Assembly (NCBI RefSeq): GCF_959020145.1
Contig: NZ_CAUEQY010000006.1
Coordinates: forward strand, 1 to 64,000
Direction: 5' to 3'
Length of the DNA stretch: 64,000 bases
Source: an uncultured Bifidobacterium sp.
GTDB taxonomy: Bacteria > Actinomycetota > Actinomycetes > Actinomycetales > Bifidobacteriaceae
Position numbers and translations under genes: made by a program. Of this stretch, positions 19,596 through 27,738 are shown piece by piece; position 1 is the first letter of the stretch, and each line of letters begins with the position of its first letter. The notes below the pieces were generated by a model, which was not told the DNA's origin, made no database searches, and worked only from the letters and a program-made list of their open reading frames with translations.

Positions 19596-21125
19596 TCAAC
19601 GGACAACAGTCATATCCTGATTCGCCCAGACCTGCTCTCTGGCCTCCTTCAAATCGACGGCGCCGATGATGGCAAGTCCGGCGAGTTTCGCACCGGACAC
19701 ATCTTTCTGTCCGACACGAAGATTCCAGACCACGGCTTGGGCGGGATCCTTCAAACGGATGGCGGCGACATCGCCATCATTAATATCGGCGATGCGCACC
19801 GACGTCGAGGCCGAGGGACGGATGGCGATTTCACGCCTGTCCACTTGTTTGCCGTCCGTGTCGTAAGCCGTCACGATCGCGGTCCGATCCCCATCCGCGG
19901 TGTTGACGAAGCCTACCGTCGCGGTGGATTGGTCAGGAACCGCGATGGCGGAGATCTTCGCCGGAGCGGACGCATTGACTAGGGCGAAATCGGACTGCCC
20001 ATCGGGGCCATCGTCTGAAATCTTCGCCGTGGCAGACACCGGTTCGGAAGCGGCTATGGCGATGCCGGTAGCGGATTTTGGAACGTCTCCAAGATCGATG
20101 GCGGACGCGCGGTTCGCCTTCAGCTCCTGCTGATTGGTCTGCTGTGCCCCCTTGGAGTCGATCCAGGATACGGTGACATCCGTTTTGCGGGACGTATACA
20201 GGTACAGTGTCGCATGGTCTCCGCCATTCAAGCCGTAGAGGGCCAGAGATTTCGCGAAAGCGTTATTCGGAAGCGCGTAATCCGATCCCTTTGAGGTCAA
20301 TCCGTCCATGGAGACGGTGCGGACGATTGCGGCCACAGGAGTGTCCGTTCCAGTCACCGTGGCATACAGCGCGTCTTGGCCGGAAGCAGCTGCGGAAAGA
20401 TTCAGTACCGTTTCCTTGCCTGAGGCCACGGTCAGCGTCGATCCGGTGGAGAGCGCCAGCGCGCCGGATTTGTCGGAGCCCCAGATTCTGATGGTCACCG
20501 ATGTGTCCTTGGCGGAGGGATTGGCCACAACAAGCTGTTGCGTCAAGCCGGTCTTCGTACCGGAAAGCAGGAACGCCTGTTTCAGCGCCGGCACGACGCA
20601 GGAGGCTGCTGATACGCCCTTCAAATCACCGTCCGTGGCCCATGACATCACTGAGGAAACCGCGCCGGTACCGTTCGAAGCCGTCAGCAGACGCGTGTCT
20701 TGCAATCGGGAGCCGTCATCGACATTGCCGGAAGCCACAAAGATGTCATCGGACGAGTCGTCTTTTTTGTCCAGCATCGACACGGATGCCGTCATGTCGG
20801 CTCCCATCGAGGCGACGGATGAATGGAACACCGAACCGAAGGCGGCGTATCTCGCGGAAGACGCGATATTGCCGTTGGATGCCTGGTATTCGCTATCTCC
20901 ATAGGCATCGGTATCGGCAATGGTCATGCGAGACGGGCAGTACGTCTGCCGCTGCCGGGGGCTGACGGTACGACCCACCGAGGAGCGTTCCACCGTGGGC
21001 GTGTCCGCATGCAGCCATGATGGCCGGTATATGAGCGTCACGGCCATCAGGACCACGATGAGCAACACCGAGATTACGGCAAGCGCAATACGCAAAGGCG
21101 TATTGGGACGAGAATGTCTGCTCAT
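19596..21125 (-). CDS. DUF5719 family secreted/anchored protein
   Basis: A 509-residue protein with a short basic N-terminus, one transmembrane segment (IALAVISVLLIVVLMAVTLI, about 13-32) and a large external part made of repeated beta-rich, Ser/Thr/Ala/Asp-rich modules, with a single cysteine region near RQTYCPS. No catalytic motif is seen. It is translationally coupled to the glycosyltransferase gene upstream: the ATG at 21125 overlaps that gene's stop, with GGAGG five bases before it. This pairing is conserved in actinobacteria and suggests the two act together at the cell surface; the biochemical role is unknown. Confidence 0.83.
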   Translation of the reverse strand: MSRHSRPNTPLRIALAVISVLLIVVLMAVTLIYRPSWLHADTPTVERSSVGRTVSPRQRQTYCPSRMTIADTDAYGDSEYQASNGNIASSARYAAFGSVFHSSVASMGADMTASVSMLDKKDDSSDDIFVASGNVDDGSRLQDTRLLTASNGTGAVSSVMSWATDGDLKGVSAASCVVPALKQAFLLSGTKTGLTQQLVVANPSAKDTSVTIRIWGSDKSGALALSTGSTLTVASGKETVLNLSAAASGQDALYATVTGTDTPVAAIVRTVSMDGLTSKGSDYALPNNAFAKSLALYGLNGGDHATLYLYTSRKTDVTVSWIDSKGAQQTNQQELKANRASAIDLGDVPKSATGIAIAASEPVSATAKISDDGPDGQSDFALVNASAPAKISAIAVPDQSTATVGFVNTADGDRTAIVTAYDTDGKQVDRREIAIRPSASTSVRIADINDGDVAAIRLKDPAQAVVWNLRVGQKDVSGAKLAGLAIIGAVDLKEAREQVWANQDMTVVR

Positions 21126-24100
21126 GCTTCCTCCAGACCCTGACGACGAATGCGCGGAAGCGCCACCAGGCAATACGCTACAAGAACGACGCCCATGCAC
21201 CACAGCCATGAACGACGCCACACACTTGAGCCGGCCTTATCAAGCCCGCTTCGATCGATATGCTGCTTGGATAGATCCTGAACCGTCAAACGATAATACG
21301 TGCCATTATCCAGACTGACGACATTCTGTGTCCCGTCAGAGGCTCCAATGTTCGAATTGAGCTGGTTCGAGGCCTCTCGCTGCGCTTTGTCGCCGTTCTG
21401 CTTGATAACGTAAATGCCGCCGAAGCCCAACTTGCCAAGCTCGTTGATGGCATCGGAATCGGCATTGGCCAGCAACTGGGCGCAATCCTGCGCAATGGTT
21501 CTGCTGGACCCGTCGGAACGTCCCGAAACCACTTCGACGCGTTGCGCGGGAGAGCTGTCAATCAAGTCGCCACGACCGGTACGCATCACACTGTAGCTGA
21601 CCGATTCGGCGCTATCGGCACGCAAGGCAAGCACGCGACGTGCATCATCCTGCCCAAGGAAATCGGTCGCCACCATCGGCAGTCCAGCATCGCTGGTCTT
21701 TACCTGGCTGTGATCGCATTCGACATAGTTGAATCCCGCACAGGCCACGACGGAGACGGCCAACAGGCAAACCAATACGGCACGACCCACATGCGAGGCA
21801 ATCGACACTGCCTTCGAGCCGCGTCCTTCGATTTCGACGGCGCCGGTCTTCTCATGCTGTCTCAGCATGACGAAACGTCGAACCGCGCCGCCCGACATCA
21901 TGCAGATGCAGGCGAGCAAGCCCATCATCGCATATGTGGTTCCCGGAAGCATGGAACCGGAGACCGGACCATCCACATCGACGGCCACCGCAATCGCCGC
22001 GGACAGCAAGGCCGTCGCCAATCCCGCGAACACGGCGACCCACATCATACGGGACACGCGCAGCACGAAAGGCAACACCAATGACACCGCGGCCAGCAAT
22101 ACGATCAACGCCAGTATGGAAACCGCCACATACCGCCATGCGCCACCGTCGGCGCCGATGCCGAACACCCGCAGCAACAGATCAGACAGATTCGCGACGA
22201 CCGGTTTGCCATCATGCGCGGAGGAGGGCAGCATGACGCTGCCGAACAGCTGACGCCATGTACCGTCGGAAGCGAAACGAACGGCATTGACCAACGTCGG
22301 CGCGCATACGAACGCCGCCGGAAGCGGAATCAGAAGCAACGCGGGCTTATGGGAGCGGACGAACAGCAGGAATCCCAGGAAGGTGAGCATCAGCGGCAGC
22401 AACAACTGCGGCTGCGCGGCGACGACCGGAATGAAACACAGCGCCGCAACCGCCGCCGCCTGGACCGACGCGTGGGGATTGACCAGATCCTCCGTCCGAT
22501 ACATGCCGACCGCACGGAACGAGAAGGCGAAAGCGGCCGGAAGAAACACCATGACCGTCAGCATCGTGACATCCGCGTCATCATAAAGTCCCATGGACAA
22601 CGCCAACGCGAACCACGCCAACGCGACCACGCAGCGCACCGCATCCGAGCGGGTGAAGATGCCGGCCAGCGCCCAGAAGGAAAACACCGTGAGCGGGGCT
22701 GCAAGGAAGAACATCAGTCCGACAGCTCCGGCAACATGTCCACCAGTGAGCACCGACGCCAGCGCAAGCACCAACAGCCATGGCGCGTTAGGCGCACTGA
22801 TGCCCGTGCCTGAGGCATACGACCATGACGTGGTCGCGGTATGAAGCAACTGGGTGAAGCTCGCGCCCGTGGGCAACAGCTGTGCGGAATACATCGACGC
22901 ACCCGAACATACGGAACGAAGCACGTCCCAATACAGCACGACTATCCATATGCCGGCAATCAGCGCCGCGCCGAAGGCCAATCCCCATCTACGCAGCAAC
23001 CGTTTACGCAGATGGTCCTTCTCAAGAGGACTGAGCAGCACGACATCCCTCTGGTCGCGCAACGCACGGCGACGGTCGAGCCATTCCCTGACCTGCCGAT
23101 GATTCGCAGACAGCGTGGATAGCGATTTAAGCGTGACCTTGCTTTGCCTGCGCAACCGCGCATGGGCGCGCCAAGCACCCCGCAGACGCAGCAGCGCACG
23201 CCACGGCATCGCCAGCTCGCAGCATGCATGATACGGCTGTTTGCGCGCCAAGCAAAGCACGGCCAATCCCAACGACTGGATGATGGACCACAGCCAAAGC
23301 AACGGCCACCATGAACGGTGCATGTCAGTGTACGCGTATTTGGCATTCGCCTCGCGTACGGCAAGATACGGATCGATGCGACCGTCCTCGTCTTCCACAG
23401 GGCGCCCGTTCTTGGAACGGATTCCTTCGAATCGGGCTCTTCTGTGGGCGATGCGAGCCTGGGGAACCACTACGACACGCCCACCGCCAAGACATATGCG
23501 GCGGCACAGGTCCGTGGATTCCGCGAAGGTGCCGAACCAGGGGTCAGCCCCTTCGAACGCACGCAACGTAGCCAACGGCACCAACGCGCCCGATAGGGAG
23601 ACCGACAGCACATCCTGACGCCCGTCATATTGCTCCTGGTCAGGCTCGCCGTCGACCACCAAGGAAACGACATCATGGTGCCCGGCATACAAACCCACAT
23701 TGTGCAGGTTCTTCGCCTGCCAATCCAACTGCTTGGCACCGAGCAGCGCGGCTGTCGGCGTGTTTCTCCACGCATCCAGCAACGTCTCGAAGCACCGGTC
23801 ATCCGCCGGCCGCGAATCGTCATGCAAGGTCCACAACGCGCGGATGCCGGCATCAATGCCGATCTGATCCATCGCACGCGTTACAGCGTCCATGAAGGAC
23901 GCCGCCTGCTTCACTCCCACCAGAATGACCCTCACCGTTTTGGCTTCCGGCACTTCCGTAAGCACATCCTGTGATGAGTGAATGACATCGAAGGTCATCT
24001 GCATGGGCTGCTCGATCTGCCCCGTGCAATCGGCGATAACGATCATTCCTGGAAGCATGCGCTGCGCAAGCACCGCTCCAACGGTAGAAGCGAGGAATCG

Positions 24101-24226
24101 AAGGTCATGCTGCGCGGTGATCACCGCAGCCACGGACATATCGACGTCCTGCCGATGCGTATACAGTCTGCTGTTCAGCACATCGGTCACGATTGTCTGG
24201 ATATCGCTGCTGGCGTTAGAATTCAT
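21122..24226 (-). CDS. Large membrane glycosyltransferase (GT2-like)
   Basis: A 1034-residue protein. Residues about 28-300 form a GT2-like fold (MSVAAVITAQHDLRFLASTV with later acidic motifs such as WTLHDDSRPADD, resembling the nucleotide-sugar-binding DxD region). After a basic amphipathic stretch (about 330-410) come about a dozen hydrophobic helices and a short C-terminal external domain ending in one more helix. It is likely involved in building an envelope polysaccharide. TACACT lies exactly six bases before the ATG with no Shine-Dalgarno, so the message may be leaderless and independent of whiB2. It is coupled to the DUF5719 gene. The donor sugar cannot be deduced. Confidence 0.87.
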   Translation of the reverse strand: MNSNASSDIQTIVTDVLNSRLYTHRQDVDMSVAAVITAQHDLRFLASTVGAVLAQRMLPGMIVIADCTGQIEQPMQMTFDVIHSSQDVLTEVPEAKTVRVILVGVKQAASFMDAVTRAMDQIGIDAGIRALWTLHDDSRPADDRCFETLLDAWRNTPTAALLGAKQLDWQAKNLHNVGLYAGHHDVVSLVVDGEPDQEQYDGRQDVLSVSLSGALVPLATLRAFEGADPWFGTFAESTDLCRRICLGGGRVVVVPQARIAHRRARFEGIRSKNGRPVEDEDGRIDPYLAVREANAKYAYTDMHRSWWPLLWLWSIIQSLGLAVLCLARKQPYHACCELAMPWRALLRLRGAWRAHARLRRQSKVTLKSLSTLSANHRQVREWLDRRRALRDQRDVVLLSPLEKDHLRKRLLRRWGLAFGAALIAGIWIVVLYWDVLRSVCSGASMYSAQLLPTGASFTQLLHTATTSWSYASGTGISAPNAPWLLVLALASVLTGGHVAGAVGLMFFLAAPLTVFSFWALAGIFTRSDAVRCVVALAWFALALSMGLYDDADVTMLTVMVFLPAAFAFSFRAVGMYRTEDLVNPHASVQAAAVAALCFIPVVAAQPQLLLPLMLTFLGFLLFVRSHKPALLLIPLPAAFVCAPTLVNAVRFASDGTWRQLFGSVMLPSSAHDGKPVVANLSDLLLRVFGIGADGGAWRYVAVSILALIVLLAAVSLVLPFVLRVSRMMWVAVFAGLATALLSAAIAVAVDVDGPVSGSMLPGTTYAMMGLLACICMMSGGAVRRFVMLRQHEKTGAVEIEGRGSKAVSIASHVGRAVLVCLLAVSVVACAGFNYVECDHSQVKTSDAGLPMVATDFLGQDDARRVLALRADSAESVSYSVMRTGRGDLIDSSPAQRVEVVSGRSDGSSRTIAQDCAQLLANADSDAINELGKLGFGGIYVIKQNGDKAQREASNQLNSNIGASDGTQNVVSLDNGTYYRLTVQDLSKQHIDRSGLDKAGSSVWRRSWLWCMGVVLVAYCLVALPRIRRQGLEEA

Positions 24227-24259
24227 AATTTAAGTGTACGCACGGGACGCACCATGCCT

Positions 24260-24559
24260 TCAAGCCCGTTCCTTGTGCTCTTTTTTGTAGCGACGACGCT
24301 CACGCTCGCTCATACCGCCCCAGATACCGAAACGCTCATCATGGTCGATGGCCCATTTCAGACACTGTTCACGGACTTCACACTGGGCGCAAACCCTCTT
24401 CGCATCCCTGGTGGAACCGCCTTTTTCCGGGAAGAATGCTTCGGGATCGGTCTGCGAGCACAGCGCTTTGTGCTGCCAAGACACGTCATCATCCCGCTTG
24501 AACAAACCCCACAGTTCAGCAAGCGGATTCTCAGAAGACTCATCAGTCACGCCCCACAT
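24260..24559 (-). CDS. whiB2: WhiB2-type iron-sulfur transcription factor
   Basis: A 99-residue WhiB protein. The [4Fe-4S] ligands are C34, C57, C60 and C66 (C-x22-C-x2-C-x5-C), followed by the FGIWGGMSERERRRYKK turn and basic tail that contact sigma A and DNA. The N-terminal NPLAELWGLF extension and the cell-wall gene neighbourhood point to the WhiB2/WhmD group, needed for septation in mycobacteria. The ATG at 24559 is preferred since GGGAGG lies five bases upstream; frames extend further upstream but lack signals. A sigma-A-type promoter is visible at 24617-24645. Confidence 0.92.
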   Translation of the reverse strand: MWGVTDESSENPLAELWGLFKRDDDVSWQHKALCSQTDPEAFFPEKGGSTRDAKRVCAQCEVREQCLKWAIDHDERFGIWGGMSERERRRYKKEHKERA

Positions 24560-24616
24560 GAGTCCTCCCATAATTGTGTGCGCACCTTTTATGCGCATAC
24601 TTTCACACCGCTTCAA

Positions 24617-24645
24617 ATTACACACACGCAATGTAATTTTGTCAA
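24617..24645 (-). promoter_or_regulatory. whiB2 promoter with inverted repeat
   Basis: On the minus strand TTGACA (24640-24645) and TGTAAT (24617-24622) are separated by 17 bases, a near-consensus sigma-A promoter. ATTACA at 24617 and TGTAAT at 24632 (9-nt gap) form an inverted repeat over the -10 and spacer, a possible operator for autoregulation or another factor. Confidence 0.75.
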
Positions 24646-24746
24646 GTTTCCCCGTGTCAATGCCTATATTTCAGAAAATCCATGCTAAAGTTCAGCCCAA
24701 TCTGGGGTCTACAGTCGCAGAATCGGTGAAAATCGGCCATTAACCC

Positions 24747-24752
24747 TATAAT
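24747..24752 (+). promoter_or_regulatory. -10 element of the first LCP gene
   Basis: A consensus TATAAT lies 72 bases upstream of the GTG start. No good -35 is seen; two AATCGG direct repeats lie just upstream. Confidence 0.5.
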
Positions 24753-24823
24753 TGCCCATTTGGATAGTGGTAGGTTCTAAAAGCATTGCGTCAAACGCGC
24801 ATCTCAATCAGGAAGGCAACACC

Positions 24824-26227
24824 GTGGCAACGTCATCAACCGGCAATAAGCTTCCTAACATCAATGGTCTTCAGGATGCGAAACCACGTCACAGCCTGGG
24901 ATATCGCGTGCAGCATCACGTCAGGACCGCAGTCGCCGCGGCAATCGCCGCGACTCTGGTGTTCGTCGGCACTGCAGCTGCCGCTACTTGGATGGACGTC
25001 AATGGCATCATCAAGAACAATTCGGTCGGCGTGATCGGCCAGGGTTCCCTGAATACGGACGCATCCATCATCGATCCGAACTCCGGCAAGCCGATCGAGT
25101 TCGTGCTGATCGGACAGGATTCCCGTGACGGCGCGGAGAACCAAGCCATCGGAGGCAGTTTCGATGACGTCATCGGCAACCATCAGGCCGACACCGCCAT
25201 GATTGTGCAGATCTCCGCCGACCGCAAGGAAATCAACCTGGTCTCCATTCCACGAGATTCCCTGGTGGACGTGCCTCAGTGCGAAACGTCGAAGGGCACG
25301 ATTCCCGCACAGTATAACGTCATGTTCAATTCCATCTTCGCAGGTGCCTACAAAACCGGCGGAGATCTCTCCTCGGCGGCCAGCTGCACGCTGAACGCCG
25401 TGAACAGTCTCACCGGGTTGAATATTCAGAACTTCATCGTCGTGGACTTCGCCGGCCTGGTCAAGATGATTGATTCAGTCGGCGGCGTGGACCTGTGCAT
25501 TCCGCAGAACGTCAACGACCCGTACACCGGACTCAATCTCGACAAGGGCATGCACCATCTTGACGGCGTTGCGGCGACGCAGTACGCCCGGATCCGTCAC
25601 GGCATAGGAGACGGATCCGACACCTCGCGTACCACACGTCAGCAGTATCTCATCAAGCAGCTGATGAGCGAGGCGCTCAGCAAGAATCTGTTCACTGATA
25701 CCGCGCAGCTGTACCAGCTGGCGAAATCCGCGCTGAAATCGCTCAACATATCCCAAGGCATGGCTGATACCGCGGCTTTGGCGGGACTTGCCATGAGCCT
25801 GAAGAATTTCACCATGACCAACCTGCAGACCCAGACCGTCCCCGTGGTCCCAGCACCGTCCGACCCCAACCGTTCCGTCTGGACCGACGAAGCCGACAAT
25901 CTCTGGGAGAAGATGCGAGCGGGCAAGCCGATTTTCGATACCGCCGATTCAAACTCGGGCGACTCCTCCGACACCAGTTCAGATAATTCAGCCAGCTCCG
26001 ACGATTCCGGCACGACCGACAGCAACCAGTCGGACACCACTGCCGAGACTCCCGATCCCGTCACGGGACTGATCACCAAATCCGACGGCACGTTGGTCGA
26101 TCCAAGCACTGGCGGCACCGTCGACCCGGATGACGGCTCCATTCATGACGCGACCACGGGCCAGTATATCGGCCTTGCGGATCGATACCTTAATGCGACC
26201 GTATGTGCCGTTCCGGCAAAGAACTGA
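24824..26227 (+). CDS. LytR-CpsA-Psr (LCP) family protein 1
   Basis: A membrane-anchored LCP enzyme that joins lipid-linked glycopolymers to peptidoglycan. The 467-residue protein has a cytoplasmic tail, one transmembrane helix (about 32-55) and an LCP domain with the lipid-phosphate-binding arginines in VSIPRDSLVDVP and ATQYARIRHGIGDGSDTSRTTRQ. A long Ser/Asp/Thr-rich stalk (about 390-425) precedes a C-terminal segment ending in CAVPAKN. The GTG start is chosen because GGAAGG lies seven bases upstream; an in-frame codon at 24752 lacks signals and falls inside the -10 element. The second LCP gene follows 65 bases on. Confidence 0.93.
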   Translation: MATSSTGNKLPNINGLQDAKPRHSLGYRVQHHVRTAVAAAIAATLVFVGTAAAATWMDVNGIIKNNSVGVIGQGSLNTDASIIDPNSGKPIEFVLIGQDSRDGAENQAIGGSFDDVIGNHQADTAMIVQISADRKEINLVSIPRDSLVDVPQCETSKGTIPAQYNVMFNSIFAGAYKTGGDLSSAASCTLNAVNSLTGLNIQNFIVVDFAGLVKMIDSVGGVDLCIPQNVNDPYTGLNLDKGMHHLDGVAATQYARIRHGIGDGSDTSRTTRQQYLIKQLMSEALSKNLFTDTAQLYQLAKSALKSLNISQGMADTAALAGLAMSLKNFTMTNLQTQTVPVVPAPSDPNRSVWTDEADNLWEKMRAGKPIFDTADSNSGDSSDTSSDNSASSDDSGTTDSNQSDTTAETPDPVTGLITKSDGTLVDPSTGGTVDPDDGSIHDATTGQYIGLADRYLNATVCAVPAKN

Positions 26228-26292
26228 CGTAGACCACGCAATCACGTCCCCTTTCAACGTATGACGCAGGGACGAATCTTTTTGGAGGAACC

Positions 26293-27645
26293 ATGAGTGA
26301 AGGCAAAGGAGCAAAAGAGCCTACGAGCGTGCCACCAAGTTTCATTCCGTCATCAGGACGCAAAAAAACCATGCCGTCCACGGATTCCTCCCGCTCGCAA
26401 AGCGCACCGAGCCAGCCAGCGAGTTTCGCACCGGCGAAACGTTCTGACCATGCATCATCTGTAAAACCGGCCAAACGCACGGCGCGTCCTTCTTCCTCGG
26501 TTCCGCAAAGCTTCCAGCCTGCGGCACGGGCAACGAGCGAGACAAGAAGAAACCCTTCATCATCTCCGGTGTCCTTCGCTCCAGAACATACCCGCACGGC
26601 CAATCCAACGCAGCAGTTCCGGGGGTCATCCTCCGTCTCCACGGCGCTCCGATCTGTTCCATCCTCTCCAGCGACGGCTTCCGTGCCAAAAAGAAGACCT
26701 CGCGTCGGACGTATCGTCCTTTCCATTTTCCTTGTACTGATTCTCGCACTGGGAATAGGGGTATTCTCCGCTTGGAACTGGGTCGATGACCAGCTCAACA
26801 AACAGACCTGGCTGACATCCAAAGCGGACACCGCCGGCGAAAGCTGGCTTATTCTTGGCTCCGACGAACGTGAGGGCACCATCGGAGACGCCGGCGACGT
26901 CGAAGGTTTCAGAACCGACACCATTCTTGTACTCACCAAGCCGAAGACAGGATCGTCCTCGCTGATTTCCATTCCTCGCGATTCCCTGGTGGAAATCGAT
27001 GGGAGCTATATGAAGATCAACGCCGTGGCGCAGCTGTACAGCCGCAAACAGTTGGTCAACGAGGTGGAGGACATCACCGGCCAGAAAATCAACCATGTGG
27101 CAATGGTCCGCTTCGGCGGACTCGTCAAAGTGGTCGATGCCTTGGGAGGCGTGGACCTATGCTACGACCAGAATGTGAATGACCCTTATTCGGGTATGAA
27201 CTGGACCGCCGGATGCCACACCGTGGACGGCAACACCGCTTTGGCGTTCTCCCGTATGCGATATGCCGATGTGCAAGGCGATTTCGGCCGTGCCGCACGT
27301 CAGCGCCAGGTGATCAACGCCATCGTCAAGAAGGGCGCTTCCAAACAGACGCTCACGAATTTCAACAAGACCAAAAAGGTCGCCGCAGCGGCGTTGAGCT
27401 CCGTAACCGTGGATGAGAAAGCATCGACTTCCTCTCTGCTTCGGATGGCGTTGGCTTTCAAAAGCGCCTCAGGCAAGGATGGCATTTCGGGAAGCGTGTA
27501 TTGGACCGATCCGGACTATTACGTCGATGGGGTCGGATCGTGCGTTCTGCTGAATGACGCGAAGAACATCCAGCTTTTCTCCGAACTCTCACACGGCACG
27601 CATTCCGCAGGAACCGTGGGCACGCTGGCCGAACAGCAAAACTGA
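26293..27645 (+). CDS. LytR-CpsA-Psr (LCP) family protein 2
   Basis: A second, divergent LCP enzyme of 450 residues. The cytoplasmic N-terminus (about 1-135) is long, disordered, rich in Ser/Pro/Arg and contains the recurring phrase SFxPA (PSFIPS, ASFAPA, QSFQPA, VSFAPE), which may be a docking repeat. Then come one helix (about 140-160) and the LCP domain with ISIPRDSLVEIDGSYMKINA and ALAFSRMRYADVQGDFGRAARQRQ. GGAGGAACC precedes the ATG. Two tandem LCP genes may serve different polymers or give redundancy. Confidence 0.93.
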   Translation: MSEGKGAKEPTSVPPSFIPSSGRKKTMPSTDSSRSQSAPSQPASFAPAKRSDHASSVKPAKRTARPSSSVPQSFQPAARATSETRRNPSSSPVSFAPEHTRTANPTQQFRGSSSVSTALRSVPSSPATASVPKRRPRVGRIVLSIFLVLILALGIGVFSAWNWVDDQLNKQTWLTSKADTAGESWLILGSDEREGTIGDAGDVEGFRTDTILVLTKPKTGSSSLISIPRDSLVEIDGSYMKINAVAQLYSRKQLVNEVEDITGQKINHVAMVRFGGLVKVVDALGGVDLCYDQNVNDPYSGMNWTAGCHTVDGNTALAFSRMRYADVQGDFGRAARQRQVINAIVKKGASKQTLTNFNKTKKVAAAALSSVTVDEKASTSSLLRMALAFKSASGKDGISGSVYWTDPDYYVDGVGSCVLLNDAKNIQLFSELSHGTHSAGTVGTLAEQQN

Positions 27646-27654
27646 CGACACGCC

Positions 27655-27681
27655 GGAGGATGTGGATAACCCACATCCTCC
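27655..27681 (+). terminator. Hairpin after LCP gene 2
   Basis: A perfect 11-bp stem, GGAGGATGTGG with CCACATCCTCC, and a 5-nt loop lie nine bases after the stop. No T tract follows; termination of the non-canonical actinobacterial kind is likely. Confidence 0.65.
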
Positions 27682-27738
27682 GACCACAACCCTCATATTG
27701 GCTTGCGGCATGCCGCCGCTCTTGCCCATGCTGGCCGT

